Positions 1 to 12,560 of a stretch of DNA of 64,000 nucleotides are shown here, piece by piece. Made by a program: the position numbers and the translations under genes. Each line of letters begins with the position of its first letter. Positions within the stretch are counted from its first letter, which is position 1. The DNA is taken from positions 19,791,561-19,855,560 of the forward strand of contig NC_052618.1 in NCBI RefSeq assembly GCF_016545825.1, read 5' to 3'. The notes beneath the pieces are model-generated. The model saw only the letters and a list, made by a program, of their open reading frames with translations, did no database searches and was not told where the DNA came from. The stretch is from Eucalyptus grandis (lineage: Eukaryota > Streptophyta > Magnoliopsida > Myrtales > Myrtaceae).

Positions 1-1430
1 AGATGTGATATTGAGAATCCGGATTCACAATGCAACGTCAAGAGTGTCGATGTTCATGGTGTTGCCTCCTGGCCCATCCGCGTATACGATGAGCAACCCA
101 TCAAAACCTTGCAGGGGACCAATCCTATCGCCGTTTGCCTCCCTAATGATAACCACATCTGCTCAATTGTCTACGCATCCCCCAAGGAGGACTTTTTCCG
201 AGACCTCCAATCATATAGGACAAGCCATTTTTTCGCACAAGAATCATTTGGAGTTCGAATTCTTCAATGGCTGTAACATTAGGTGTTATCTCCTATCAAC
301 GATGATTATTATGTTCAGTCTAATTGACATCTCATCCAAAAGTCATGCATGGACAAAGTTTACTCTGTTTGTGATGTGCATGGCCTTAACATTATCCACG
401 ATCACATTTTTTATACCTATGGTCCTATTGAGTAAGGAAGGAGAAACAGAGGACAAAAGGATCGCATTTACTCATGTAAAAGAGGGAGTTGCAGTCATTA
501 TATGGTTGGTACAAATGGGGGTCATTTCATTGGGTCAAATTGTTAGGTTCTTTGCGTAAAAGATTCGTATGTCTTTTTTCTTGTTCTTTTTTTAAGGGGT
601 TCTCAATTTATGCGGAAGCTTGTGGATATTTTTGCATTTAGTCTTTTTTTTCATTAATAAAGATGTCAAATGTTCGACTCGACACCTTCAAGTAAAACTA
701 CCTTGTTTGTGTAGACTTTTATTATGATTAAACTAGTCGCCTTTACTTGAAGGTGTCGAGTCGAACATCCGACGTCTTTATTAATGAAAAAAAGACTAAA
801 TGCAAAAATATTCACAGGCTTCCACAGAAATTCAAACCTTCCCTAAAAAAAGGAAAAAGAAAAAAAGACATACAAATCTTTCACGCAAAGAACCTAAAAA
901 TCTAACCCAATGAAATTACCCCATCTATACCAACCATATAATGACTGCAACTCCCTCTTTTACATGAGTAAACGTGATCTTTCCGTCCTTTTTTTCTCCT
1001 TCCTTGCTCAGCAGGACCATAGGCATCGAAAATGTGACCATGGATAATATTAAGGCCACCCACGTCACAAAGTAAACTTTGTCCATGCACAACTTTTAGA
1101 TGAGATGCCAATTTAGACTGAACACAATAACAATCATTGATAGGAGATAACAACTAGTGTTACAGCCATTGAAAAATTCGAACTCCGAATGATTCTTATG
1201 GGAGAAAATAGCTTGTCCTGTATGATTGGAGGCCTCGAAAAAAGTCCTCCTTGAGCGATGCGCAGACAATTGAGCAGATGTGGTAGCCAGCAGATTGGCA
1301 AACGGCGATAGGATTGGTCTCCTACAAGGTTTTGATGGGATGTCCATCGGATACGTGGATGGACCAGGAGGCAACCCCATGGACATCGACACTCCTGACG
1401 GTGTCATTGTGAATTCGGATTCCAAGCCGA
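1..1430. repeat. Long palindrome, copy A
   Basis: Two arms of about 0.7 kb are inverted copies of each other (about 1-696 and 742-1,430), around a 45-nt loop at 697-741. Several overlapping open frames run through both arms, but they mirror each other and match no family I know, so I do not call them genes. The right arm abuts the LTR-like sequence that precedes the primer-binding site at 1,818. The arms could be part of a foldback element or of a rearranged LTR. Confidence 0.85.
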
Positions 1431-3150
1431 AGGGGCCCAGGGAGCAGGAACCGCCTAACGTCGTGCACGATTTTGTGCCTAGCTATTAGAGTGGATATTA
1501 TAGGAGCTTGTATAGGTTGTGAAAGTGGAATTTAACGCCGACCTTGAACTTTTTTGTTAGTAGGTCGTGTAGGAGTCGCTTTGTAGTAAGTTTGTACATA
1601 TCATACTCCTGGGGTTATAGTTTGTGAAAAATCGTTGTGTTTGTACTATCCCTATTTCTGATGGTTGACTGGGTGTGTATTTAATTCGCTTCCACATGCG
1701 TTTAATCAAAAGATTAAAAGATGGGTTGACGACGCATCCTAGGACATTGCATTTCTAATCGACTGCCGAGAGATGTGCATGTACTCGGGATTCGGGACGT
1801 GACATCCCCACCCGAAGTGATATCAGAACCTGGTCAAGGTCTAGAGTGATAAGGTGCGATGGGTCATAGAATAGTTAGTAAGAAAAACATTTTTCTTATG
1901 CTTGTGATTGATTGATTGTTTTGTATGAATCACTCAGACTCTAATTCCATGTTAGAATTGGAAAGTAGGTTTCTGTAAAGACCCTGCGAGATGAGCAATC
2001 CTGAGCAAAGAGCCCTTTGAAGAAGGGCTATAGTAGCTGTGACAGGTGCTAGAGGAAGGGCATCGAGATGAGCGAGTGCTAGAGATAGAGCGTCAACTCC
2101 GACTAGTACCGAGGGAAGAGTACCACCTTAGGCTGGTGCTAGCAAAGAAGCACCAAGCGATCCTAGGTTGGATGGGACTGTGCAAGTGTTAGAAACTCTA
2201 GGGAATATAATTAGTCAGCAGGCTCAAAATCAAGCAACTGCTACTGTCGCCGCACCTGCTGAAGTCCCACCAGGAAATGGGAATGGTGAACAACTCATGC
2301 ATAAGCTGGTGGAGCAGTTCCTGAAACTAAAACAACCAAGGTTCACTGGAGCAAGCGATCCAGAAGCAGTAACCTTCTGGATTCGAGAACCAGAGAAAGT
2401 CTTCGCACTGCTGAGATGCTCTGAAGAAGACAAGGTAGTCTTGACTGTCTACCAGTTACAAGGTAACGCAAGTACTTAGTGGGAAGCTACCAAAGTCTTG
2501 ACTGTCTACCAGTTACAAGGTAACGCGAGTACTTGGTGGGAAGCTACCAAAGGAAGAGTATTTCCCAAAAGTACGGTCCCAGAGTGGGATGCCTACATTG
2601 AGGCCTTCTACAGAAAGTACATTTCAAATTGTGCGCGAGAGCATAAAATGGCCGAGTTCCAACATCTCCGTCAGAGTCAGATGTTCGTGGACCAATATGA
2701 AGCAAAGTTTGCTAAGTTGTCCAAGTATGCACTGAGGCTGATTGAGGACCCGATGGACATGGCGAAGAGGTTCAAAGATAGTCTGAGATCAGAGATCAAG
2801 GACCCGCTAGTACCACTGAATCTCAAAGACTATGATGAGTTGTACGAGAGGGCCCCGCTGATAGAGAGGAATATGAACGAACAGGCCACCGCATTTGGGT
2901 CGCGGTTTGTGCCCAACAGAGATAGCAACCGGTTTGGGAAGAGGCCGATAATGGGAGGAAAGTATTGCATTCCTCTCCACCGAAAGGGTGGAATTGGGAA
3001 GCCGGCACTCAACTCGCATGGCGAGTCATGTGAGTACCCCCCCCCCTCCTTGTCATTAATTTTCTATACTGTTCTAGCAGAGCACTTGCACTGTACACCA
3101 GATACGAGTAGTCTAAAAAGAAAATTTGAAGTACAACAAGGACTAATATA
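1431..3150 (+). mobile_element. Truncated LTR retrotransposon: LTR end, PBS, broken gag (copy A)
   Basis: The sequence before 1,804 ends in a GTGACA-type LTR end. At 1,818-1,829 lies TGATATCAGAAC, a two-mismatch form of the initiator-tRNA-Met primer-binding site TGGTATCAGAGC. Gag follows in two frames (2,168-2,479 and 2,498-3,050), with the WDAYIEAFYRKY and FVDQYEAKFAKLSKYA regions typical of the Retrotrans_gag domain of Ty3/gypsy elements. A tandem duplication of about 58 bp (about 2,436-2,552) breaks the frame; copy B has a single unit. There is no protease, reverse transcriptase or 3' LTR, so the element cannot move by itself. Confidence 0.75.
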
Positions 3151-3197
3151 ACAGTCCCTAGTATTTTCAAAAGCAGAAGAGAACAAAAAGAAACCTT

Positions 3198-3396
3198 CTA
3201 GAACCACCACCTGCAGCGACGCAGTTGGCTTGGACTCTCTCCTCCTCATGAAGGAGAGGAGTTCAAATCCCAAAGGTATCGTTAGGGATTCTTATTTGGA
3301 GTACTTTGGTGGTGGGTCCTGCAGTTGCTCCCCCAAGGTTTACCCGTTGGCCGTCGGCTTATGGGTTCCCCGGATCATATAAAAAAATAAAAAAAT
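3198..3396 (+). mobile_element. tRNA-derived SINE insertion
   Basis: This 199-bp insertion is in copy A only. It is flanked by a 7-bp target duplication AAACCTT (3,191-3,197 and 3,397-3,403). Copy B has the single uninterrupted site near 27,472-27,478. A pol III B-box-like sequence, GAGTTCAAATCCC, lies at 3,259-3,271 and an A-box-like GACGCAGTTGGC about 40 bp upstream. The 3' end is A-rich. The insertion abuts the splice donor of the XRN pseudogene exon at 3,401-3,528 and alters its intron from about position +5. Confidence 0.8.
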
Positions 3397-3400
3397 AAAC

Positions 3401-6400
3401 CTTGCAGATGGTAAGGTTCCCATGAGCTGATCAAATGGTTTGAAAGGCTCTCCCAAGAAGAATGTGATCTCCAGGCCAGCTAAATCCTCGAGATCAGAAG
3501 CAAATTGAGCATGATGGAATGGATAGTACTTGAACAAGCATGTATACAACTTTCAATAATTCAGATATAAAAAATAGGCTAATAAAAACTAGTGTAGCAT
3601 GAAAACCAAATTGCAACTTAACAAGAGCACGACGGTAGGGAAATCATAGTATGGTTATTCAATACATTTCGAGTAAAGCTACCCAGAAAATGAAGCATGC
3701 AGGATTCATCTGACTAAACAAAATAACAAGATTTTTGCTCAATATCCCAGTAGGAGGTCTTCAAAGTACCGTCCAATACGCACAGTTTATAAGTACATTC
3801 TAGGCAATGGAATCGGGTAATCGCTATTAAAAGGCACGTAAAGATGGATTAGTATTGTTTCTTGCAGACCTTAATGGTAAAACTCACCATTGCCGGGATC
3901 AACCACCTTGGTAATAATACCAACAGACCCAACATAAACCTTCGACGTATTTCAAAACCTGCAAAGTAGAAATGCCATCAACCATTAACCTCGATACGAA
4001 ACTGCAGTTGTAATAATCAGACAGATAGGAAAATACTAGCAATTGAGAAATTCACAAACAAAAGAAATAACAGTTATCCAAGGACAAATGTACTGACGAG
4101 GCCACACAATCTATGAGAAGGAACTACGGCCGAAACTGAAGCATCTGACAATGAGGAAGTCATCCAATTGATAAGTCCATGATATATCTTTACGATGCTA
4201 AAGAGGTAGTAAGATAATAGCATTCTAGGACTTCACAAACAAGATAAATTAACATTTTTCCAAGGGCAAATATATTGAAGAAGCCACACAATCTGGAATG
4301 AGGAACTGAAGTGAAACAGAAGCTTCTGACAACGAGAACTCATCCAATTAATAAGTCCATGACATATATTTACAATGCGAAAGATAGGCACTGTCGACAT
4401 GAAAAATCCTACCAAGTATCGTACCCACAAAAATATCAAGTCACAAGGAAGCCGCCACTCTTTTCTATCACACTCAAATTCGGTACCTAGTGGCATATGC
4501 ATTTGAACCATGCAAAGACCAAATGCAACCACATAAGCATCTACTTGAGATATGTCAAAACATCTATTTGCTCTAGTAGGATTCAGATGGTACCAGCTTA
4601 GTTCACCAAAACCATTTTGAACAAATGATGGAGCCAGAATGTTCCAGCTTAGTTCCTGGCATCAGAACATTCCAGCTTAGTTGACCAATACCCTTTTACC
4701 CAACAATAAAAAGAAAAGCTAATGCCCCAATAGCAACATTTCTTCCGGAATATCTTCTACCAAAAAAAAAAAAAACATTTCTTCCAGAATATCTAACTGT
4801 CATACTTAAAATTGTCTAAGATAAGCAGAAGAATATATTAGCCTCATCCGAAGTCCAAATGCAGTTTGACTTAATGCTATTCAGATCCTTCTTCCATGAA
4901 ATCACCAAGCAAAACATTGGCTGTGAAAACTATCAGGTATACTCCTAAATAAATCAATCTCCATAAAAGGAACACTTCCTATGGAAAATTAACGTAAAAG
5001 AACTTCCTCTTGATTCATATCAGAAAAAGGAATTATCGATATGTCTTTCCTATTTAAAAGAACACAGTTACGCTCCTCAAAGCTACATAACTTCCACATC
5101 CACACAGATTTGCAATAAAAGTAGACATCTAAATGTAAAGAAACTACTATTAAGAGATTCAGAGTCTGAAGACTGCTTTACCATCCAAACAAACTAAATC
5201 AGTGCCACAAACAATCACAATAATTAAAATCAAGGAGAGTAAGCACAGAACACTGTAAAACAAATATATACTAAGTTACCAAGACAAACGAAACGAAATA
5301 AAAGCAAAATAATTCTGAGAAATAATACTGATATTAAAGTAAGTAAACTGAATGCTTCAAGATACAAAGAAAAAAATTACCGTTTCCTTCTTAACTCTCT
5401 CTATCTCCTCAGGAGTTGACACATGAAATTTCTCTGCATAATACCTTTCCTTGTATCCAGGCTCCCTTAATCTAACCTGATTTCAAACCATAGTGTATCA
5501 AACTCAAGAATTGATTATTTAGCTCGTAAAGCTTCTCATGTTTCCTTTGAGATATTATAATTCATCCACAAAAATAACACATCAAAAAGTCAAACTTTTC
5601 AATTTATCTGACTACTCAAAATATGTAAAAGGTAGACCATTCTCTTCAGAACGCTTAAAAAATGGTATCTTCACTCATAAAATGTTCACTTAAGAGCATA
5701 CGGAAAAAGAATCACAGTTCAATGGTACACTGTGTGAAACTTAGCTTCTCCCATCAGCTCAGCGCCCCCCGCCCCAAAAAAAAAAAAAAAAAAAACGGAC
5801 ACAAGAAAAATGAACATAGCAGAAATACTCTGGCCCCCAAAAAGAGTAGCATCAACACCATTTAAGCTCATGTATGGTACACACTGGAGTCCATAAGACA
5901 TCACTCATCATATAAGACTATGCTTTCAGTTAGACAGCGCAAGAGTTAAATAATGCTAAAATCTATTGAAAAGAGAGGTTGGAGTAACCAAAGCTAGGAA
6001 GATATAAAAGGAGCCACTTAAAGATTAATTCATTCGACTTGTTAAGTGCACATCTTTTCAGTGCACCTGATCTCTTCATTAAATCCCAACCTACAATCAG
6101 AGAACTAAATCAAACTTAATGATAGTCCCCGCCCAAACAAAACTGCATCATCTTTATTGATTACAGAAATTATGACTTGCCCCATATCAATTGCCTTTGA
6201 TCAACTGAAAGTGCAAAACAGAAGATATTCAATTACCACACAAGTAAAGGAGAAAATCAACTCTTTGCATACCTTGTCAACAACTGGACTTTGTAATTCT
6301 TCTGATGACTCTTCTTGATCTAGATCTCATTTCTTCATTATTCTCCGATGCCTAGAGAAAATGTTGAGCATAAAGTTAAATAGGACTGAGTGCTGGCATA

Positions 6401-7667
6401 TGTATTGTACTCACTAGTCTGTACTAAAAGTGTCGCATGCTTTAATTGATTATGAGTCCTGAACGACTATTTTCAATGGAATTAAAAAATAAATAAATAA
6501 AAAATCTATTTCCACTCCACTTGTTCCACGAATAACACTAAAAGAAACTGAAAGAATTTGAATCATTCTTCGAATTCTCCATCACATGCTGCCTTACAAA
6601 CAGATTGAATTTATAGCATTCGTAAATGACCAAAGTTACCTGCTGTATGCGAGCCTGCTTCTGAAAATTTTGATATTCGTAGACAGCAACAGAGTGGATA
6701 AAATGTTCTACTCTGTCTAACATGACCTGGACACGAGAAAGAAATTAAAACTACTCATCAAAGATTGTCAATACATTAAATTTTACAAGAAATGAATAGA
6801 CTAATGGATTCACACAACCATCACAAACTAGGATTTGTTGGATTTTCTACCAAAACCTTAATATATATATATATATGAGACTCTGCATATACCAACTGAT
6901 TTGAGGTGTACACTGAAATAAATTAAATTCGCAAGAGTTAAAACAAAAATATAAGAAAAAAAAAAAGCAAAATAGAAAATGTCTTTCCAAAAACATACCG
7001 ACAGAAAATAGTTATGGCAGCTAAAAATAACTAGAAAAGCCTTGTGGAAACCACATCCTAAAGAAGAAATAAACTCTTCAACAAACAAGAACATGTAACC
7101 CGAACAACTAGTATTAGTGCAACCAACCCACGAATTCATCATCCAACCACAACATTACCAACTGGAAACTGCATATCAAAGGATGCATAATGAAACTACC
7201 TCGCCTGCTTCAGTAAGGTAACCTCCCATGGCAGTGAACTCCCTCCTAAAAACCATCACTAGTAAATTGATAGCACCCTGAAGAACAGAAAGATGCACAA
7301 TGAGCATTCTAAGTCCGCATAATTAGTGAGCAGACAGAATAAACCCAAGGAAAACCACCAGGTTAGCGTGAAATCGTGTCTCTGTTAGGCGAAAAGTTGT
7401 GAACATCTTAGTTTGCGATTGCTTGCTGCCACGCATAATAGTGATCTGATCAAAGGACCTAGAAGGAACGAACGCACGCACGTACCCTGCCGTCGGGGTG
7501 AAAGCACGGATGGATGATCCCGTTCATGTCGCGGTACAGGTTGTCGAACTTTATTCCGTTAGGGTTTGGGCCTTGAGGGGTCGATCGGCCGGCTCGTCCT
7601 CGACGACGTCGGCGATCGAGCTCGGGTACCGATCGGCGAGCCACCGGTAGATGGCGGGGACTCCCAT
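3401..7667 (-). pseudogene. XRN4/XRN3-type 5'-3' exoribonuclease pseudogene (copy A)
   Basis: XRN enzymes degrade uncapped RNA 5' to 3'. Exons readable on the minus strand are: 7,667-7,486 (start [15 protein letters not shown], later [13 protein letters not shown]), 7,277-7,200 ([15 protein letters not shown]), 6,726-6,640 (MLDRVEHFIHSVAVYE), 6,351-6,273, 5,476-5,381 (EPGYKERYYAEKFHVS), 3,958-3,888 (LKYVEGLCWVC) and 3,528-3,401 ([19 protein letters not shown]). Exons for roughly residues 65-440, which hold most catalytic acidic residues, are absent: only 208 bp separate the first two exons. Everything after the LMG exon is also missing. Exon 1 has a frame break before PNPNG, the 6,351 exon is frame-shifted, and the 3,958 exon has an in-frame TGA. 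It is not expected to make an active enzyme. Confidence 0.85.
4735..4794 (+). mobile_element. Micro-insertion: TCTACC + A12 with about 21-bp target duplication
   Basis: The sequence at 4,735-4,755 is repeated at 4,774-4,794 with one mismatch. Between the repeats sit 18 nt, TCTACC followed by 12 A. Copy B (near 28,812-28,835) has a single copy and no insert. An A-tail plus a long target duplication is the signature of LINE-type target-primed reverse transcription, here with almost no element body. It lies in an intron of the XRN pseudogene. Confidence 0.75.
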
Positions 7668-8478
7668 GGCGCGGCCGTGCTCCGGCGAGTCAACTCGGAG
7701 ATGTAGAGAGAGAGAGAGAGGATGCGAGATGGTTCGAGAAGTTTTAAATTAGCATTATAATCTTTGAGAATCCCGGTTAGCTAGAATAATGGAGAAGATA
7801 ATTTAATTTGTAGCCAATCATAAGTGAGTGTATCTCTAATGGTGTTTCAAAATCAAACTCAATCAAAAAGATCTTATTTTAAATTTTGTAGAGCGTTTCT
7901 TCTTCTTCTTTTGTATTATAAAATATTATGGATAGAGTCAGATTTATTTTACGCGCCTAAATAGACGAGAACTTATCCATGCAAAATGCTTATTCTCATG
8001 GCCTCATTGTGCCTCCTAATTTAATTAATGTTCAATTTGGATACAGTAATAAAGATATCTGAAATTATTCGAACTTTTACTAGTCATTGCTGGTGAGCGA
8101 GGACAATAGTCATTCGTTGCAAAACTCGTGAACTCTAGACCACTAGAGTCTAACTGGACGGGATATAAGAGATGTGATTTTAGAGTGCATTTATTTCATA
8201 AAAAATATATAATTTGTATGATCGTTTGTATTCCTTATAAAAATAAATAAATATAAAATATTTTCATCGTCTAAGAAAATAGTATAAATTGTTTTTGATA
8301 ATACAAATATTTTCATTAACTAATTATTTCGTGTGATATAAGTGATTATTTTAGAATAAAATATTTTCTAAGTCATTCATTTCTCATAAATGTAGACATC
8401 AAACCGGCCGCCCTCGCGGAGTCTCCTGCCCGGTCCGCAAATGATGCAATGCTCTTTGTCTTTGTATTTATTTGCTAA
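7668..8478. other. AT-rich 5' flank of XRN pseudogene, no gene seen
   Basis: A short GA run sits near 7,705-7,720, followed by AT-rich DNA with no supported coding region. It aligns to 31,624-32,330 of copy B. At about 8,385 copy A skips about 0.85 kb present in B (B about 32,330-33,205), then matches again up to the TAA at 8,476-8,478. Confidence 0.6.
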
Positions 8479-10036
8479 GGGTGTGCGTATAAACACTTTA
8501 CTTCTTTTTTTTTTCTTAAATTAAAAAAAAAAAGTGTTTGTTAATAATTTACGAACAAAAGAACGCGTTTGGTAAGTGTAAAAAAAACTGTTCTTGGAAT
8601 AAAAAAGAATAAAACATGTTTGGTATCTATGATCAATTTACTTCCTAGAATAGAAAAAGAACGAAACACGTTTGGTAAACGACAAAAAAAATTCTGTTTT
8701 ATTTTTTATTTTTTATTTTTAAAATTTTTTTTAATAAAGTTTAAAATTGATATTGAATTCTAATTCTTATGAAATGCTCATTAATTTTATTTTGTTCATG
8801 GTTAGTGAAGACAAACATTTTTAGCATGATCATATAGCATATTTCGTAGAAAATGTTTTGTATCAAATTTTTCAACATGCTCATATGTGCGCCCTTAAAC
8901 GAAAATTTCATACATCTCAACATGAACTAGTTACTTTTTTTTATTTTTCTAGGCAACGCAGCCAATCGAATAATTGTTCTTTTTTGCTTTTACTCAAGTA
9001 AAAATATTCGCTGCCAACTAGTTTTCTGAAATTTCATTTGTTTAGTTGGCTAAAAATGATTATGGTCAAAGATACATGTATACTCAAAGTTAAAAAAATA
9101 AATTTTCTAACTTGAAAATGGACATTTTCTTGGAAAATTATTTCGAAAAAATTATTTTCTTTAATCATGAAATTGTTCTTGAAACATACGCCGCCTTGAG
9201 TTGCTTCGAGAGATGCGCAATGTGGCTGTTGCGACAGCAATTAGCAACAATATGGAATTATTCACTTGTGCAATTCATTGTAATCTGGAAAGTAATGCCA
9301 GAACAAGGGTCAGGCGTTCAGGTTAGGGAAAGAATGGCAGATCCCTCCAATGAAATGTCGTTCACTGGCCATGTGCGAAGACCTTGCTTCCCAAAATTAT
9401 GCCGGGGCAGCTGATGCGGACTGCTATCTGAAAAGCTTTCAGGAAGTAGAGCCACTTTATAGAGACGCCAGAGGAAGTGCTCTGTCTCTCCAATCCTTGC
9501 CTGTCTGTCGGTCCAAGCTATTCACAAGATGTGTGGCCTGGTCCCTCATCCGGGACTCAGATATGGAATCGTTGCGGTTCGCCAAGGGAGTGCTTCAATC
9601 AACTCTCTTTTGCTCATAACTCTTGACATCTAATTACAGCAGCATTACTCTGCCTTATGATATACTAACTTGCACCAACTTTTACTAAAGATCAGGAATC
9701 TTAAAGATCTAGAATACGGATGAACTGTGCTCTAAGACTGCAAACTCAATGAAGTTCACTGCTTGCAATCAAAATAATCGAACCTTTACAATTTTTATTT
9801 TCATAACATGCTTGTTTTCTACATAATTATTTCAACCTTAAAGGGAATACAGAACAGAAAGCAGTCCAGTACATGAAAAAATTCAACTGCCTGCTCTTTC
9901 AACACTAAGAGAGGAAACACTACAGAACCTATTTACAGCAATTCAAAAAGGTAAATTTTGCCTAAAGACTTTTCACAGCCAAAACTTTCCCCACCCTCCT
10001 TTTACAGTTTTGAGATATTCCTACAGCGTCAAGAAG

Positions 10037-10678
10037 TTAATACTTCTTCAGCGTGTTCCTCAGCCAAATGAAGCACCAAGTTTTAGCCAGGGTCCTGTAC
10101 TTCCTCCAGCCGCCAAAGTATCTTCCTATCACTTTTTGTAGGAAGGCCTTTGCTGAACCAAACTCCAGTATTTGGCCATGTTTGGCCTGCTGTTTATATA
10201 CTCGTCTTCCAAATTCAAGAGTGCCAAACGAGCTAGCACCGGAATGAACATTACGTCTGCCATGCTGAACTCTTCCCCTGCAATATAAGCCGTCTTGCTC
10301 AACCTGTCTGCCATGCTGAACTCTTCCCCTGCAATATAAGTCTTGCTCAAACTGTCCTCAATTTCATCAAGAAGTCTGATTAGATGTTCCTTGCTCCGCC
10401 TTACAACCTCTGGGTCTCTCAGCTTCTCTTCGGTGTGATATGCCTCTTTTAGCTTGCGGTGGTAGGAACTTGCCAGGTCAGGTGACTCGGCCATCCGAGC
10501 AATCAAGACTCTCCTAAAAAACTTGGACACTGCTTGCCGATACTTCTCAGGGACGTGGGATAATGTGAAAAACTTTGGATTCCACTCCTGTATTTTATGC
10601 ATCCATTGAATGACGTCATCACTGCTGAAGGCGATGCTATCATTATTAACAGAGACAACTGCAATTCTCTCTATATAC
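10037..10678 (-). pseudogene. TCHQD-class glutathione S-transferase, 3' exon only
   Basis: This is the C-terminal domain of a plant TCHQD-class GST. The exon opens after an AG at 10,679-10,680 with YIERIAVVS, and continues through IQEWNPKFFTLSHVPEKYR, RRVLIARMAESPDLAS, SKEHLIRLLDEIEDSL and FIPVLARLALLNLEDEY to RPSYKK. The family continues VIGRYFGGWRKYRTL...LKKY; this tail is present but one nucleotide out of frame near 10,129-10,132, giving an early TGA instead of the TAA at 10,037-10,039. A 51/48-bp in-frame tandem duplication (10,255-10,353) repeats YIAGEEFSMAD. I found no exon for the thioredoxin-like glutathione-binding N-terminal domain upstream, so it is a fragment inside the 4.5-kb element. 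Confidence 0.8.
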
Positions 10679-12049
10679 CTGTAAATTTCTAAAGCATTAT
10701 AAACTTCCACAAAAGAAGAGAATGAAGACAGACAGACAGAATAAATCTGCAAAGAATATGGTACATAAAGAATATGGTACATAATAGAGCAGTTAGCATG
10801 ATTCAAAAGTACAACTTTTCTACCAATATTAACACACGTCACTCATTTGAGATTACAAGTTTGACAACCATCACCCCTCTCAGATAAGACTAAGGTTTTG
10901 CTAATCTAAAAGGTCCACTCTATACTGTGATGAAACATAGTCAAAATCAAAAGAGAAACTAGAGGCTTCAAAAACTTCTTGGCATCCCCAACGAATTAAT
11001 ACACAAGCATTGAAGAACATTTATTGACATACCCATTTTGAGTAAAAGAAGAATCTCTAGCATATCTTAGTCTGTGGCCATCAGCAATTACCTCCCCAAG
11101 GAAACAAACCAGACAGCAGTTCAGACAAACGTCAACAGTGAAACCCATTCAACAATCCTCCTTTCAGCACCCAATCTCCAATATAGTCACTTAGTCAGGT
11201 TAGGCCTCACACGATGTACGGTTCCACAAAAACCCAAAAAAAGCGCTGAACTGAGACGCCTAAAAGCTCCAAAACCAAAAGGTTCATTTTCCAGCAGGAA
11301 AGCATTTAAATTTTGCAGACAGTAAGATTAGAATAAAGGAAGTATTCCCGATTCAGTTAACAAATACACACAACGAACTCACACCAACTCTTGTCGTGCT
11401 TAGAACAGTATTGACGGTTCAAGAAAGGGGCAAAACGGGTCCCGCCACTTCTAATTTGGCCATCAATACAGCAAGGAATTCCAACGAAGAACTTCACGAG
11501 GCGATCAAGAACGGTCTAGACCACACGGTCGAAAGAGGTTCGACTGACCGGATGACATGCAGAACCAGAACCGCCACGCCCCCCACTCCAACACTCCAAC
11601 CCCAACTCAAGACCCGCTGAAGTCAACGCGCGCAAGCACGATCAAGTTCACAACAAGAGCCCGCAGCGCAGCGACCAAATTGACCAGGAATCAAACTAAA
11701 ACGGAAACAGCACGCAGCAACGACGAGAGAACCAAACGAAGAAGGACGGCCAAGTGTCGAGCGCGATCGAGACAGATGGGGTGGTCGGACGGAACCTTAC
11801 CCAGAAAGCGTCGACACTTCTAGAGATAACTTCGACTTTTGCTTCCCACAACAGACAACAGAAAACTACAAGAACCAAGACGAATACTAGTAAACTCCAT
11901 GAGTTGTTATAAGGACAACACTTTTAAGCCTTCGTTACCGTTCAAAGTCACCTGTTACAGCACAACCCACCTAAATTTTTCAATGGACAATCTTCTGCAG
12001 GCACGCGAGGTTTTGCTACACGAACCAAGATGAAGAATTCCATCACTTA

Positions 12050-12400
12050 CCGAGAGGGTATCCACCCAGAGCTGAGAGACGAACCCCAAGCCAAGAGCAG
12101 ATTCGATGCTGATCACTTGCTTCGCCACCATGCTCGATCGCCTCATCACCTGTCGCCCACCCCTCGCCCTCAATTTACTCTCCGATTCCTCTTCGCTCCT
12201 CAACGCGACGCCGGCATCGCCGCCGTCGCCGCTTAGGAGCACCTCCTCCTCTTCCACACCGGACCGCGCCGGCTTTTCGGCGCCCAAGTTTCCGCCTTCC
12301 GCCGCATCACTCCCGCCGCTCCCACTTCCCTCCCTCGATCCCGCGCCGCCGCCTCGGTCCGTCTCCGAGCTGCGCCGCCGCATCACTGGAGCTGCTGCTC
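12050..12400. other. Unidentified exon-like block inside the 4.5-kb element
   Basis: A GC-rich block is open on both strands. On the minus strand an ATG at 12,130 opens MVAKQVISIESALGLGF and reads to a good donor, GTAAGTG, near 12,050, as a first exon would. On the plus strand a Ser/Pro-rich frame starting MLDRLITCRPPL (12,130 on) looks like an organelle-targeted N-terminus. They overlap antisense, so at most one is real. I recognise neither. It is cut on the right by the GC-rich core. Confidence 0.35.
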
Positions 12401-12560
12401 GAGCGAAGGGGAGCTCGAGCAGCTGCAGATCGAGCTGCAGCTCGAGCTCGCTCTCGAGCGAGCGTTGCTCCCCCTTCGGCGCGGCAAATCTGGGCGAACA
12501 ACGCTCGCTCAAGGCTCGAGCGAGCCGTCCCAGATCTGTCGCGCCGAAGGGGGAGCAACG
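12375..12560. repeat. GC-rich inverted-repeat core
   Basis: Dense GAGCTCGAGC/GCTCGAGC motifs form nested inverted repeats. The segment near 12,460-12,480 (TTGCTCCCCCTTCGGCGC) recurs inverted near 12,540-12,560. It can fold strongly. It resembles, in base composition, the GC cores of other TIR elements in this window. Confidence 0.6.

Noticed and set aside
5..1489. Several open frames of 60-184 codons in the palindrome arms, hydrophobic in part
   Set aside because: They mirror each other between inverted arms, differ in length between copies A and B, and match no known family; no splice or start context.
3259..3271. Possible tRNA gene because of a B-box-like sequence
   Set aside because: No cloverleaf, A-rich tail and target duplication present; it is a SINE.
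9112..9619. Overlapping frames downstream of the GST fragment
   Set aside because: No family match, no splice support, and they lie within a nonautonomous transposon.
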